From Madurella fahalii (taxonomy: Eukaryota > Ascomycota > Sordariomycetes > Sordariales), in the NCBI GenBank assembly GCA_029876055.1, contig CM056876.1:310001-374000 (forward strand): DNA of 64,000 nucleotides, given 5' to 3'. A model generated the notes under the pieces. The model did no database searches and was not told where the DNA came from. It worked only from the letters and a program-made list of their open reading frames with translations. Shown piece by piece: positions 22,144 through 32,126 of the stretch. The position numbers and the translations under genes are program-made. Positions within the stretch are counted from its first letter, which is position 1. Each line of letters starts with the position of its first letter.

Positions 22144-22401
22144 ATGCATCTCAAAACATTCTTCATTGCTCTCGTTGCTGCCTCGGCCGCTATCGCTGCA
22201 CCGGTGGCGGATACCGCGCTGGAGGACCGTCAGCTGAACCCTGACTGTGAAGGCGCTTGCCGCTTGGGCGCCCAAAGTTTCGAAGCGTTTTGTTTCCGAT
22301 TTCGCGGGCGTTTTCAGCCCCTCTGTTTGGCGGCTGCGAAGGGCTTGGGATCCAGCCCAAGTCAGTTCGTTTGCCAGGCTCTTTGTGAGTCTCTAGGATA
22401 G
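22144..22401 (+). CDS. small cysteine-rich secreted protein
   Basis: An 85-residue frame with a strong signal peptide (MHLKTFFIALVAASAAIAAP), a short acidic propeptide ending in DR that could be a processing site, and a mature part of about 55 residues with six cysteines (CEGAC, FCF, LCL, VCQALC), all likely paired. This matches the general description of fungal effector-like or antimicrobial-like small secreted proteins; no family is recognised. The ATG follows an AAG context after a possible leader intron ending TAG (about 22138). It lies between two pseudogenes but is itself undamaged. Confidence 0.6.
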   Translation: MHLKTFFIALVAASAAIAAPVADTALEDRQLNPDCEGACRLGAQSFEAFCFRFRGRFQPLCLAAAKGLGSSPSQFVCQALCESLG

Positions 22402-23699
22402 TGCCAATGTTATTTCTCGGAAGAAAGCAGCGAACGAGGGCAAACGAGGTCCCGGCGGCCACATGGACCAGATCTTCCCCTGTTTTCTCGGGGGTTTCAC
22501 CTAGTTCTCACCGTATCCCCTCTTACATAGCAAAACATTAGACGTCAATATGATGCATGGGGCGATTTCCAAATTGTTGTCGTCACATTTATCTGTTTTC
22601 AAGTACAGTGTATGACCGCGACACTGTCCGGAATTATTCTAGGTACCCGGTCTTTAGAATCACATTGGCCGCTTGTATGTAGGCTGCTATTGGCGGTTTA
22701 CAGAAAACGTCCCAAGGTCCTTGTCCTGGAGGATAAAGCTCCTGGAAGCAAGGCGCGAAGGGAACACAAGCCTTCTAGGACAAGCCTTGAAGGGTTCAAT
22801 GCACTGGACAGTCAGGTTTCGACCGGGAACCACCAGGCGGCAAAAGATTGGAGGGAGCCGGATCTAGTATCGAAATGTTGGCCTCAGCCTCAACACGCAC
22901 GGCTTCCATGTTCTGAAGGTCGAGACGGCGATATATCTTGACGTAGCGTTCGCGAATAAGCTGTCAATGGGCTATGTATACGCCAAGGGGGCTGCGGCGC
23001 AGCTGCAGGAGAATTCCCAGACTTCTCAAGATTTGAGATGATGGATATAGTTGTGCCCACACTGCAACGGTTGACCGTGGTGCAGATTCTGGAGGTTCGG
23101 GAAGAATTCTGGGGGTGGGAGCCTAATGGTTTGTCGAACCGCTCTGTGGGTCAGAAGCACGGCGCGTGTTTCTCTTCGGTGTGGACCGTCAGTCACGAGT
23201 AGATTGCGGATGCTCTACCTCTCCGGACCTTAAAATTCTTGCTGAAACGAAATTCTGGCGTCGGATCTACAGTCCCGATACTGGCAAGCCCCTAGCGGCG
23301 TATGGCTTCGTCACGACTGAACGACATAGCCTGGGTGCGTCGTAAAGCCGGCTACGGCAAGCAAGAGGACTTCAATCCACGGTCAGAGATGGATTGTCAT
23401 AATAAGACGTATTCGAGAGCACTAATCCATCAACGGATTATGAAGACTGATCCCACATCTGATAGAGGTTCATACCTCCACCCGGTAAAACTGCGCAACA
23501 TACGCCAAATCAGATGTGTCTGCATGCTCATTCAGAACAAATTATCTGGACATGCTTGAGAAGCACAAGTTCCGTCCTAATTGTACCTAGGCACCTTACC
23601 TTATCGCACAATAGCGGCCGCTCCTTCCTCCAACCACATGCAAAACGGGTTGCGAGTAGATGATAAATTCTTGCCTGATCGCTCAACTTCGTAAATCCT
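22402..23699. other. intergenic 1.3 kb
   Basis: Several overlapping short frames; the longest (22612-22941) starts without support from any family. It may contain decayed sequence related to the neighbouring pseudogene, but I can prove nothing here. Confidence 0.4.
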
Positions 23700-25205
23700 G
23701 CACCAAACTCAACTCTTCGATCAGCTTCCATCCTGGATACATCATGCGGATTTGCCCTGCCTACCGAGGACGGTGAAATAGTCCAACTCGACGAGAAGAG
23801 AGACCTCATACTAATTGCCCAAGACGTCGAGCAGTCCCGAAGCGCGAAAGTTTCTCGTCGCCTCCAAGACGCTTATCCTCGCCTCGTGCGTCTTTGCCAG
23901 GATGTTTGGCCCGAGTTTCAAAGAGGGCCAGCAGCTACGGCAGGCAGGACAGGACCCGACGACGGCCACACTGGAAGAAGGCCACGTGGAAGCGATGGAC
24001 TTCATCATGAGCAGCTTGTATTTCAAGACAGACAGGATCCGTGACTAGACGGCGGAGGATATCGTGCAGATCGCCTTTCAATCGAACAAATACGACTGCA
24101 ACGCAGCGCTCATGCCCTGGATCAGCGCCTGGTGTGATCCAAACTGTTATCCCCTTGAAGATGGAAAGGAGCCGAGAGACAGAGGCCTGGATTTGCTTGC
24201 AGCCCATTTGTTCCGTTCGGCCATATTCCAGGCCATGTCTATCGTGTCGGGATCTGAAAGGGTATAGCGCTGCCAAGAGTTAGAGCGCAGTTAGCCGCAG
24301 GGGATCTCTTTTGTATATATACCGCTCAAAGTCTCCTATATATTGGGATCAGAACAAGGCACACTTTTTCTTTCTTTTGTTCTACCTACGCTCTATTCTT
24401 GAGCCGCCTCTTCGCTTCCTGCAGTGCGACATATCGATTACGCTAAGGATTTGCCACCGGATTTCGCCTTGATATGGGAAGAATGTGAACTCCGAGAGCA
24501 TCTGCCTAGAGACGTCCGGAGTACGCCCACCTATCCCTTCCCGCAAACAACTTACCCTATGATAGCAGTTACTAAACGAGCTCAGACGGACTGACGAGGG
24601 AAATCCGCCGCGTGATGAAGGAGCTGCGCCACGCTGTTCTGGAGATCACCGACAATCTCCGCGCGCAGACCTATCGGGACTTGGATGGTCGAGAGCACTC
24701 CGCATGTTCCGTTTCCGGCAATCAACGGCACAGGTGTACGGGCTGCCGGCACAGGTGTGATGACCACGTCAAACTCTACCTCGAATCGCTCAAACGGGTT
24801 GGTATCTGGTCGTCTTTGGACATTTTTGAGGAGCTGTCGGTGAACGGCGTGATGGGCATGGTTGATAAGGTTCTCGATAGGATCAATCACAGCTGTGTCG
24901 AAGGATTAAACTGTTCAATCCGCGTAGCCGTGAGCAACTGGCCCATGAGCTGCGGCGGCGCAGCTCTATGGAAGGCGTTCCACTTCCATCTGTCATTCGA
25001 TTGTCATTCGATTGCACATGCCTGTACTGCACAGTACAATGTAGGTGTCCTATCCATAGGTCCTAAAACTAGCAGAGCACTGCTACTCCAGTTACTCGAT
25101 CATCACCAAGGAGTGGTAGGGCCCAGTGAAGAGAGAGATCCATTGCCGAATCCGGCACAATGTACCACGCTCAGACATATGATTTCGGTAACGCCGCCCG
25201 AATAA
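23700..25205 (+). pseudogene. BTB/POZ-domain protein, broken
   Basis: Fragments of one fungal BTB protein occur in the right order: GEIVQLDEKRDLILIAQD (frame 2, to about 23830), EARKFLVASKTLILASCVFA-x-MFGPSFKEGQQL (frame 1, from about 23840), SLYFKTDRIRD, a TAG at 24046-24048, then EDIVQIAFQSNKYDCNAAL...WCDP in the same frame, then LPPDFALIWEECELREHLP (24451-24520). A well-formed 65-nt intron (24521-24585, branch TACTAAAC) leads to GLTREIRRVMKELRHAV and a Cys/His-rich tail. So there is at least one frameshift near 23830-23845 and one in-frame stop. BTB domains mediate protein-protein contacts, often as substrate adaptors of cullin ligases; this copy can hardly make the full protein. The true 5' end and the exon before 24430 are uncertain. 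Confidence 0.7.
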
Positions 25206-25234
25206 GGTACATAACAGCCAAGTCCATTGGCCAT

Positions 25235-25617
25235 TTAGCGGGCTGGAGGTGAATTCGCAGCACGCTGGCGCGCAACACCCTCGGGATCCTTCTCTCCAGC
25301 CTTGCTCGCCACTTTCTCCGGCCGTGCCATGAACATGGCGTAGGTCCCTCCGAGGCCAAGTGCGCCGAGGCCCAAGTATCTAGAAAAATTACCTGACGCA
25401 TCAGTCTCCACCCCGTAATTGCGTTCTCCGAGTGAGGAACATACACCAAGTTCTTGTTTGGATTTGTGCCGTCCTTGTTGTACACTTTGGCCGTTCCCTT
25501 GTCCCCTACCGAGTCCTGCTGTCCGGTGCTGGCGAGCCGGGTCTTGGCCGGTTGGCGACTCTGCCGGAGGGAAGGGCGCAGGGCGGCGTGGATGATGGGT
25601 GTTCTTGTGACTTTCAT
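25235..25617 (-). CDS. small mitochondrial-type conserved protein, 2 exons
   Basis: Exon 1 25617-25445 and exon 2 25379-25235 flank a 65-nt intron (GTATGT...CTAG) and give 105 residues. The N-terminus (MKVTRTPIIHAALRPSLRQSRQ) is basic, rich in Arg/Ser and free of acids, as in mitochondrial targeting signals. Then comes GTAKVYNKDGTNPNKN, a short Gly-rich hydrophobic segment LGLGALGLGGTYAMFM that could span the inner membrane, and a basic tail with PEKVASKAGEK. The layout resembles small fungal inner-membrane proteins of unknown role. The two parts are open in different frames and only the spliced form joins them, which supports the model. The gene is intact and lies close behind the BTB remnant. 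Confidence 0.65.
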
Positions 25618-27062
25618 TTTTCGACCGTGGCAATTGATCTGCTTTGGAGCTGCAAAAGGTGACTTGAGGTTTTGTGAGACGGTGGATGGTTAGGAGCAAC
25701 CCCGTTGGATTGTTACCAACTCGATGTTTTGTGGTCCCCTGTTTGGGACCAGGTAGCAACTATGACATCATGACCATTTGCGTGACGTTGATCTCCACAA
25801 ACTCTGCACCGCCCAATTGTACCGGGGCAGTCGGAAACAGCAGTTGTTTGCTGTATCCGATCAGCCCCAGCCTGGAAACTCGACCTCACACCCAGCGGCT
25901 ACCACGTGCAAAATAAAAGGCGCTGCTTGTTTTGGTAGAAAGAACTAAGGTACCTTACTCCTGCAATCCAACCCCGAACGCAATCCGTGACGCTCAAACC
26001 CCGGACCCCAATACCGTTGCCGCCAACCACCGGTCCACCGCACAATTCCGACCCAAGTTGCCCCATTTCGCCTCGAACGCTTATCTTGCGCCCAAAGAAT
26101 TGCCGCCCAACATCTATCTTGTCCCTGATGCCTTAGCAGCACCGTTTGTGGAAAGAAAGCATCCCGCCACAGCAGTTGCAACCCAGCGTCATGCCGCCGC
26201 CGCGCATCGAGACATCATTCTCGAGCTGCGGGCGTGGCTCGCTCTTCTATTGCGCTCACAGGTCAACGCCGGTCTGATTGTGGGCAAGAAAGGAGGGACA
26301 TACCGGCTGCTGTGTGATAACCTTGCCGGGGGCGGTCCCCCGCGCGTCCACAACCTCCATGGGCGCTTGCTGTTTGGGGGGCTCTACGGTGGGCATTTCG
26401 GTTATTGTCTTTCCACTGTGGGGGCGCTGACTGGATGCGATATGACGAGAAGATAAGAGTTTGATGGAGAAGACGAAGAGGGTGAGCGATGCGGTGGAGT
26501 TGGAAATCGTGGGAACGGAACTTCGCTCACGGCTTCACCGCTGGCGTGGCGGGTGTTCGTCCGACGGCAGCAGTGCTTGGTCCGTTTGGGGGCTTCTGAC
26601 ATGGTCTGTGCTTTGCAAGTGCGTCCAAGCGCTAGGGCAGGACGGGATTTCTGGGCGGGGTTCGACTGATGATTCTCAGCTCTCGAGGTGCCACCGAGCA
26701 GCCGGCCAGCCACCGAGCCCGCCGATGCCGACCCATTCTTAGTGGGACACCTTATGGCAAATGAAACCTTGAATTCGGTCGGCCATTGCAGTTAGTTTCA
26801 GCCAAGACTCGCACTCCCTCTGCGGCATACATTAAACCAACGATGACCCCGGCGGAAACCCACTTCATCAGCACGATGCGGGCAAATCCACGTTGCGGAA
26901 TTAGACGCCGATCATGGGTGTCATCACACCTAGACCGTGGCAGTTCAACCGGAGAGGAACAAACCCGCAATGAACGCGAAGCGCTACAGAGTAAAGCTCG
27001 GCTGCAAGGACAATGCAAATCACTGGGCGCTCGACCCGATTCACCGAGCGCCTTTCTACACC
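25618..27062. other. intergenic 1.4 kb
   Basis: A plus-strand frame of about 174 codons (25932-26456) has no ATG at its start and no recognised family. The stretch contains AAGGTACCTTACTCCTGCAA at 25947, shared almost exactly with 30882. No other feature was seen. Confidence 0.45.
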
Positions 27063-27943
27063 TCAACCCTCCCAGACGGCTGGCCCCGGAGCCGTGTAGC
27101 TCGTGCGCGGCGGCGAGTTGGGCCAGATCAGCCCAGGGTCATTCGCTTTGTACGCCCCTGGAAACGCGACCAAGGGCCCTGGAGTGCCGTTTCCGCCCCC
27201 AGTAACCCTGACCTGCCCGCAGCTGATATAAAACTGCGCCCCGCCCGGCCTCTGCGCCAGATGCAACGCGATGCTCTCCACCCTGACCAAGTAGTCGCCG
27301 CTGGGCAAGTTCTCGGGGACCTTGAAGCTGACCTCGTTCTTATCTAAGAAGCGCACCGGAACCTCTCAGCACCCAGCCGTGAAGCCCGCCAGTAAAAAAA
27401 AGCTTGAAAGGGGGGATTATCTCACGTACGGTATGCAGGCCAGGTCGCCTCGTCGCCTCGCAGCGGGCTCCCCCCTCCCTTCTCGACCGCGCTGAGACTC
27501 CCCACCTTGAACCACACGTCCCCCGCCCCGTCCCACGTGGCGACGTCCTTGCCGTCGGGCACGCGCGCCATGTAGAACTGGCAAGGCCCAAAGTGCATGA
27601 TGCCCGAGGACGCCACGAAGCCCAGCGTGTCCCCCGCCGCGACGGCCGCGACCGCCTTACCCGGGGTGCTGCCGCCGAAGCAGCGCATGTCCGGGCTGTT
27701 GACGTCCGACACGCCGCCGTTGTCGCGGCTGTTGGTCACCTTGGTCTTGCGGACGGCGAGCCAGTCGGAGGGTTCCGGCTGGCCGTTGATGATGAGGCGC
27801 GGGAATTTGTCTGAGGGGAGAGGTCTTGCGGGTTAGATGAGTCGGGAGGGGCGGTTGGGAGTGTTAGAAAGGGGAGGGGACGCCGGCTCACAGTGGGCTT
27901 GGGCTGTGGCTGCCATGAGCAGCAGGTAGATGATGGCACGCAT
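27063..27943 (-). CDS. AA9 lytic polysaccharide monooxygenase, 3 exons
   Basis: Exons 27943-27892, 27810-27430 and 27343-27063 give 237 residues. The signal peptide MRAIIYLLLMAATAQA is cut before His17, which becomes the N-terminal copper-binding histidine of the mature enzyme (HYKFPRLIINGQ). The second copper ligand is His90 in SSGIMHFGP; the axial Tyr lies in GAQFYISCGQV. The C-terminus has the family motif GTPGPLVAFPGAY and ends GPAVWEG. AA9 enzymes oxidatively cleave cellulose or other beta-1,4-glucans outside the cell with copper and a reductant. The first intron splits the codon right after the catalytic His, a common position in this family. Intron lengths are 81 and 86 nt. No cellulose-binding module is present. 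The gene is intact. Confidence 0.92.
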
Positions 27944-28385
27944 GGCTAACCGTGAGGCAACAAGGATAAGTAATGAATACTCGGCCAACGAACCTGTCAG
28001 GGGTATTGGTGGAATCCATCCGATCCCTGGGCACGGGAGGGGGATGGGGATGATATGCACCCCAGGACTCCCGGGTACAGTAGGTTGGCATATGCCGGGC
28101 ACCTGGGGCAAGAATATCACTCCAATATAGCGGCACGTGGACAGCATCGTCTTTGGCATTTAGCCGGTGGTCGACGTGTAGTGGCTGGTGTTGACCGGGG
28201 GCGAGTAGTATGGTTAAAATCGGTGGTAGGGACGAGAGTAAAACGATATATCTGAATCCACTCAAGGTACTGATCTACGTTGCTCTTTTGTTCTTCCTTT
28301 CAGCCTTCTCGTATATTGTTGTCCTACGGCTTGTTGATTGTCAGGCACACTTTTGTCTCCCATCCTATGCACTGTACCTGTCTAA
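27944..28385. other. AA9 upstream region
   Basis: A 440-bp spacer between the AA9 start and the 3' end of the GTPase pseudogene. It is GC-rich near 28000-28080. No TATA box or other site is evident. Confidence 0.4.
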
Positions 28386-30567
28386 CTACCTACCAACGGA
28401 AAATGCGGTGGAGTCTTTTTTCCGTTGCTGTCGCCGTAGATGCCTTTTCAAATCTGGCGTCTGCTTGACAAAGTGCCGAATCATCGTGGTTAAGGTATCC
28501 TGTATGCCTTCGGTTGTTTTAGCAGAGCTTTCTAGATACTGAACAGCGCCGAGGCGCTTCTAGTCCGTTTCCGCCTAGACCAAGTCGTAGTCTCACATCA
28601 GCCCCTTGCCCGAGCATATCCTAATTACTATCAGGTAGCTTACCTCGATATACGGGACAGGCCGTTGACCCGTAGAGAGTAGAGATGCGATCGTCTTCGT
28701 ATCATGACGAAGATCCCTCTTCCGGCCCAGCAGGAATACTGGCGTATCTGGGTTGAATCCCCACTTCGCCAATCCACTAGAAACATACAGTCAGTCTTGC
28801 CATCTAACGTCCGACGTATCAGGAATCTCACCTTCTCCACTGTATTTTCTAAGCTGTCGGGATCATCAATAGCGAAGCAGATGTCGAAAATGTCCGTTTC
28901 TAGGTACGCTATTGGCCGTATCGGTCGTAGTGCTCTTGGCCCCCCGAGTCCCAAAACCTGACCTCAATCTTGTATCCATCAATACTCATCGCGCAGGAGT
29001 AAACGTCAAAAACCGTGGGTTGAAGGGCCTACGGGATTGCGAGTTTCTCGGATCCTGCAGCAGGAGAATTTCGTGCTCGGTCACTGCGACAATCAACCAC
29101 CTCGACAACCAAAAACAAAAAAACAAAAAAAAAAAAAAAAAAAGATTACATACCTCGGGAAGGACGCCCCTCGTCCTGACACTGACCTCGTGAGAATAGA
29201 CACGTATAACTGTAGGCTGGGGGTTGACCTACTGGATGAAAGACATTTTGCCGCACGTCCCGTCCCCGACGACGCATATCTGAAGACGCACCGCACCACT
29301 CGCAGTGATATTCGGCGGTGCAGACAGTGTGGACCTTTCACTTTTGAGGGCGATCCTTCGATTCGACCAAGTTTTGGGTAGGGGCAGTGACCGCGTGTTA
29401 CCCGGCTTTTTAGTCGCTAGGAGGTCGATATCGTTGTATGCCAACTCGGCACTACCCATTTCTCCGTCGTACTGATCAACGCCACCCTGGTTCTTGTCTG
29501 ACTCTAACTCCATTTCCTTGCCTACGGGACTATATTCTGAACTTAGAGTGTGCTGGTTTACGCTCGGATGCTGAAAAGACGCCACCGATGGGAAAGTGGA
29601 CGGTATCGACCGGTTAGTAAACGATATAGCCGGAAGTTGGGGAGTGTGATATGGAAGGCTTGTAGTGGTTGTTCGTCGTGTCTTTCTCGCGTCGTGAACC
29701 TTGCGGTCGGAAGCATGCTGAGGCCCATGTCGATCGACCCATTCGAGAACCTGCTATCAAGATGTGTCTCGTCAACGGAGGTCTCAATGACGGAGACGGG
29801 ACCGGAGGGCTCAGGTGAGACTCGCGCGGCCTGATCACTGCCAAACGCCGAGGTCGCTGACACAATGGTTCTCGCAGACCGGACAGACCGCCTGAGATAA
29901 TCGACACTGCGAATTCCGGCCAGCTCGTCCCTATCGCGGAATAGGGCTTCCAATGTTTGAAGCCGAATGTCCAGGCTCGTTTGCAACAGCTCGAGGTTCT
30001 GTCGTATATCGTCAGACCTCTCGAGAATTTGTGCCGTATTATGTTTAATAGCAACTTGATCAAAACTAAGCCTAGGTCAGATGTATTCCCAACGACTACC
30101 TAGCGACAAGGATGGGTAGAGGCTCACACTGTGACCGCTTGTAATGACAAGAGGAGCATGTCTTTGTATGCCTGGATCTCCTGTCTGTATGCCGCAATCT
30201 TCTGGGTGGCCTCGGTCAGCCGCCGGTGCCGTTGGGTTCCGTCCAAGAACCAGACTTCGCGGTTCACGTCGATAAGCAGGTTCTCCAGCTTTGCCACCCG
30301 CTCAAATCCTCCTTGTAGAGCGAGGCGAAGATCCTACCAGTGAGCACCGAGATCGCCCTTCAGTTGAGGTCCGCTGTCTAGATCATCGAATGATCCCTCG
30401 ATGGGCTGTAGTACCTTGCGGAGTGCCGTAATATCGTCCAGCATGGCCGTCACAACACTTCTGGAGTCTGCCACGCCATTCCGAAGCTTTTTAAGCTCGA
30501 TTGAAACCTTGTAGCATGCCCCCAGGAGGGCAAGCACCCCTGTTGTGATAGCCAGGGGCTCTGCCAT
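28386..30567 (-). pseudogene. STAND-type N-terminal domain joined to a Rho-like GTPase, broken
   Basis: Two coding blocks lie in line. Block A: start MAEPLAITTGVLALLG (30567), the N-terminal domain type found at the head of fungal STAND/ankyrin proteins, split by TAG at 30336-30334 (HW-stop-DLRLAL; CAG would fit). It continues as FERVAKLENLLIDVNREVWFLDG and, after a 62-nt intron (30127-30066), as FDQVAIKHNTAQILERSDDIR down to about 29650. Block B, in another frame from about 29640, is a linker, then a Rho-like domain in exons to 29233, 29181-29154, 29028-28832, 28776-28644 and 28559-28386. It has a P-loop GDGTCGKM, an effector loop PTVFDVYS, WDSGGQE, FLLGRKRDLR and YLESSAKT. Frameshifts lie near 28919-28925 and in GTGGGG near 28764. 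No CaaX box ends the protein. How A joins B (intron or frameshift) is unresolved, so they could also be two genes. Confidence 0.7.
29106..29144. repeat. poly-A tract within an intron of the GTPase pseudogene
   Basis: An A-rich run with a few C interruptions, including about 19 uninterrupted A. On the gene strand it is a T-tract just after the GTATGT donor at 29153, inside a 125-nt intron. Confidence 0.85.
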
Positions 30568-32126
30568 GGTGTTGCGTTATCTGCGGCCAAACCAGTAATT
30601 GCGGAGCCTGTCTGAACAGTTCGGCGTGGCGCCCTCTCTTCCGCCGGGGGGTCGTGTTGTATATGTGGGAGGAAAGACGCCCAATTGACCGTATCGACCA
30701 AAGCGGAGAGAGCGCGAATGGATGGCCGAGATGGGGGTTGTATTGGTATGGTTGCCGTATCATGGCGTCGGTGCTGGCAGGAGCAATAAGTAGTACAAGC
30801 CATGGTGACACGCTGCGACTCGGCGGCTGAGCAGCACAGGTAGCAAGGCTTTCCGAGGGGCGCGGACCAGCCGCCTTCTACTAGGTACCTTACTCTTGCA
30901 AGCGGTGGCCGCGCAAGATTGCGGGTTTCTGCGGGGTAACAGCTGCGGCGAATCTCGACTACGACTGGGCCCACAGCTGCTGTATCACTAAGTCTGACGC
31001 TCAACAGGGCCATCAATTCCATGTTCAAGTGATATTAGAGGCATCAGTATGCTGCACCTACCTTGTCGACGTCCAATTGGATGAGCACGCGCGGAGCGAC
31101 CCGGCATCGCGCAGGAGAGCAATCCGCTCGGGCCACTGATGACTGGGCGCTGGAGTCTATAAGAGCGGCTGGTCTCGCGGGAGGTCTAGTTCTATGACAA
31201 AAGTAAGTTTTACCAGAACAAATACAACACTATCAATCTATCACTACCTACTATACTACGTGGCTTCTTGTCAGAGGCGACAAGGATTGTGTTACCCAGG
31301 CGTAACCCAGCCATTTCCTGGGCGGTACATTGCTGGAATACTAGGTATAAAGATATGATATACTGCCTGTCGGGTATCTTGGATGTTAACCTGCTTACAT
31401 TGTAGAGTGAGGGCGAGGGGAAGGGACTGTCACCTCAAGTCGACCTTACCTTGAGGACTTGGTTTTCATAACCGACAAAACCTTAATACTGACTTCGGAC
31501 GGAATGTAAATTCCCGCAGCACACTCCCGCTGCGTTGATTATTTCATTCGCTGTGGGAACCTAGGTTCTAGCGCTGTTTTCCAGCCCTTGATTACCCTTC
31601 AATTGGTCATGGAAAGCGTTGAAACGTTGATCTGTAATTACTTGACCGCTGTCGACCAACCCCTCACCGGAAATTGACCACGACCTGGGCCCAGAATTCA
31701 TTGACATCAGACAGCTAACTACGGGCCCGCGTCAGTCGCTCTATCTCAGGGACTCCAGTTGCGTCTCTACACTTTTTACATCCAAGCATCCCGTTCTGGA
31801 TATATGTCGAGTCAATGCTCCCCTCCGTAGAGTGAGTGCTCGCTCGAGCCGTACCAAAGTTATCCCGCTAAGCGCACGGTGCACAAACCGCATCAATAAC
31901 ATCAATAGACTCAATTCCGGAGCCCGGCAGGTCACCTTCCTCCATCGATAGAGATATTGGAGGGCATCGATGAAGGGATCGTCCGGGACTGTGGGTTTTC
32001 CGCTGGGCCCACCAGAGTGGTTTCTCTAACAACAAAGGGCCTGGTGCGAGACCAACAACGGCATGGATATCAGACGAAAGATAGGAATAGGAAAATGAGT
32101 TGTCGTTCGGTCATTCGAAAAACAAC
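30568..32126. other. intergenic 1.56 kb
   Basis: The upstream region of the GTPase-type pseudogene and the 3' flank of the HET gene. AT-rich around 31170-31500. It contains TAGGTACCTTACTCTTGCAA at 30882. No gene was recognised. Confidence 0.45.

Noticed and set aside
25932..26456. 174-codon plus-strand frame
   Set aside because: No ATG at the start, no recognised family, low-information composition.
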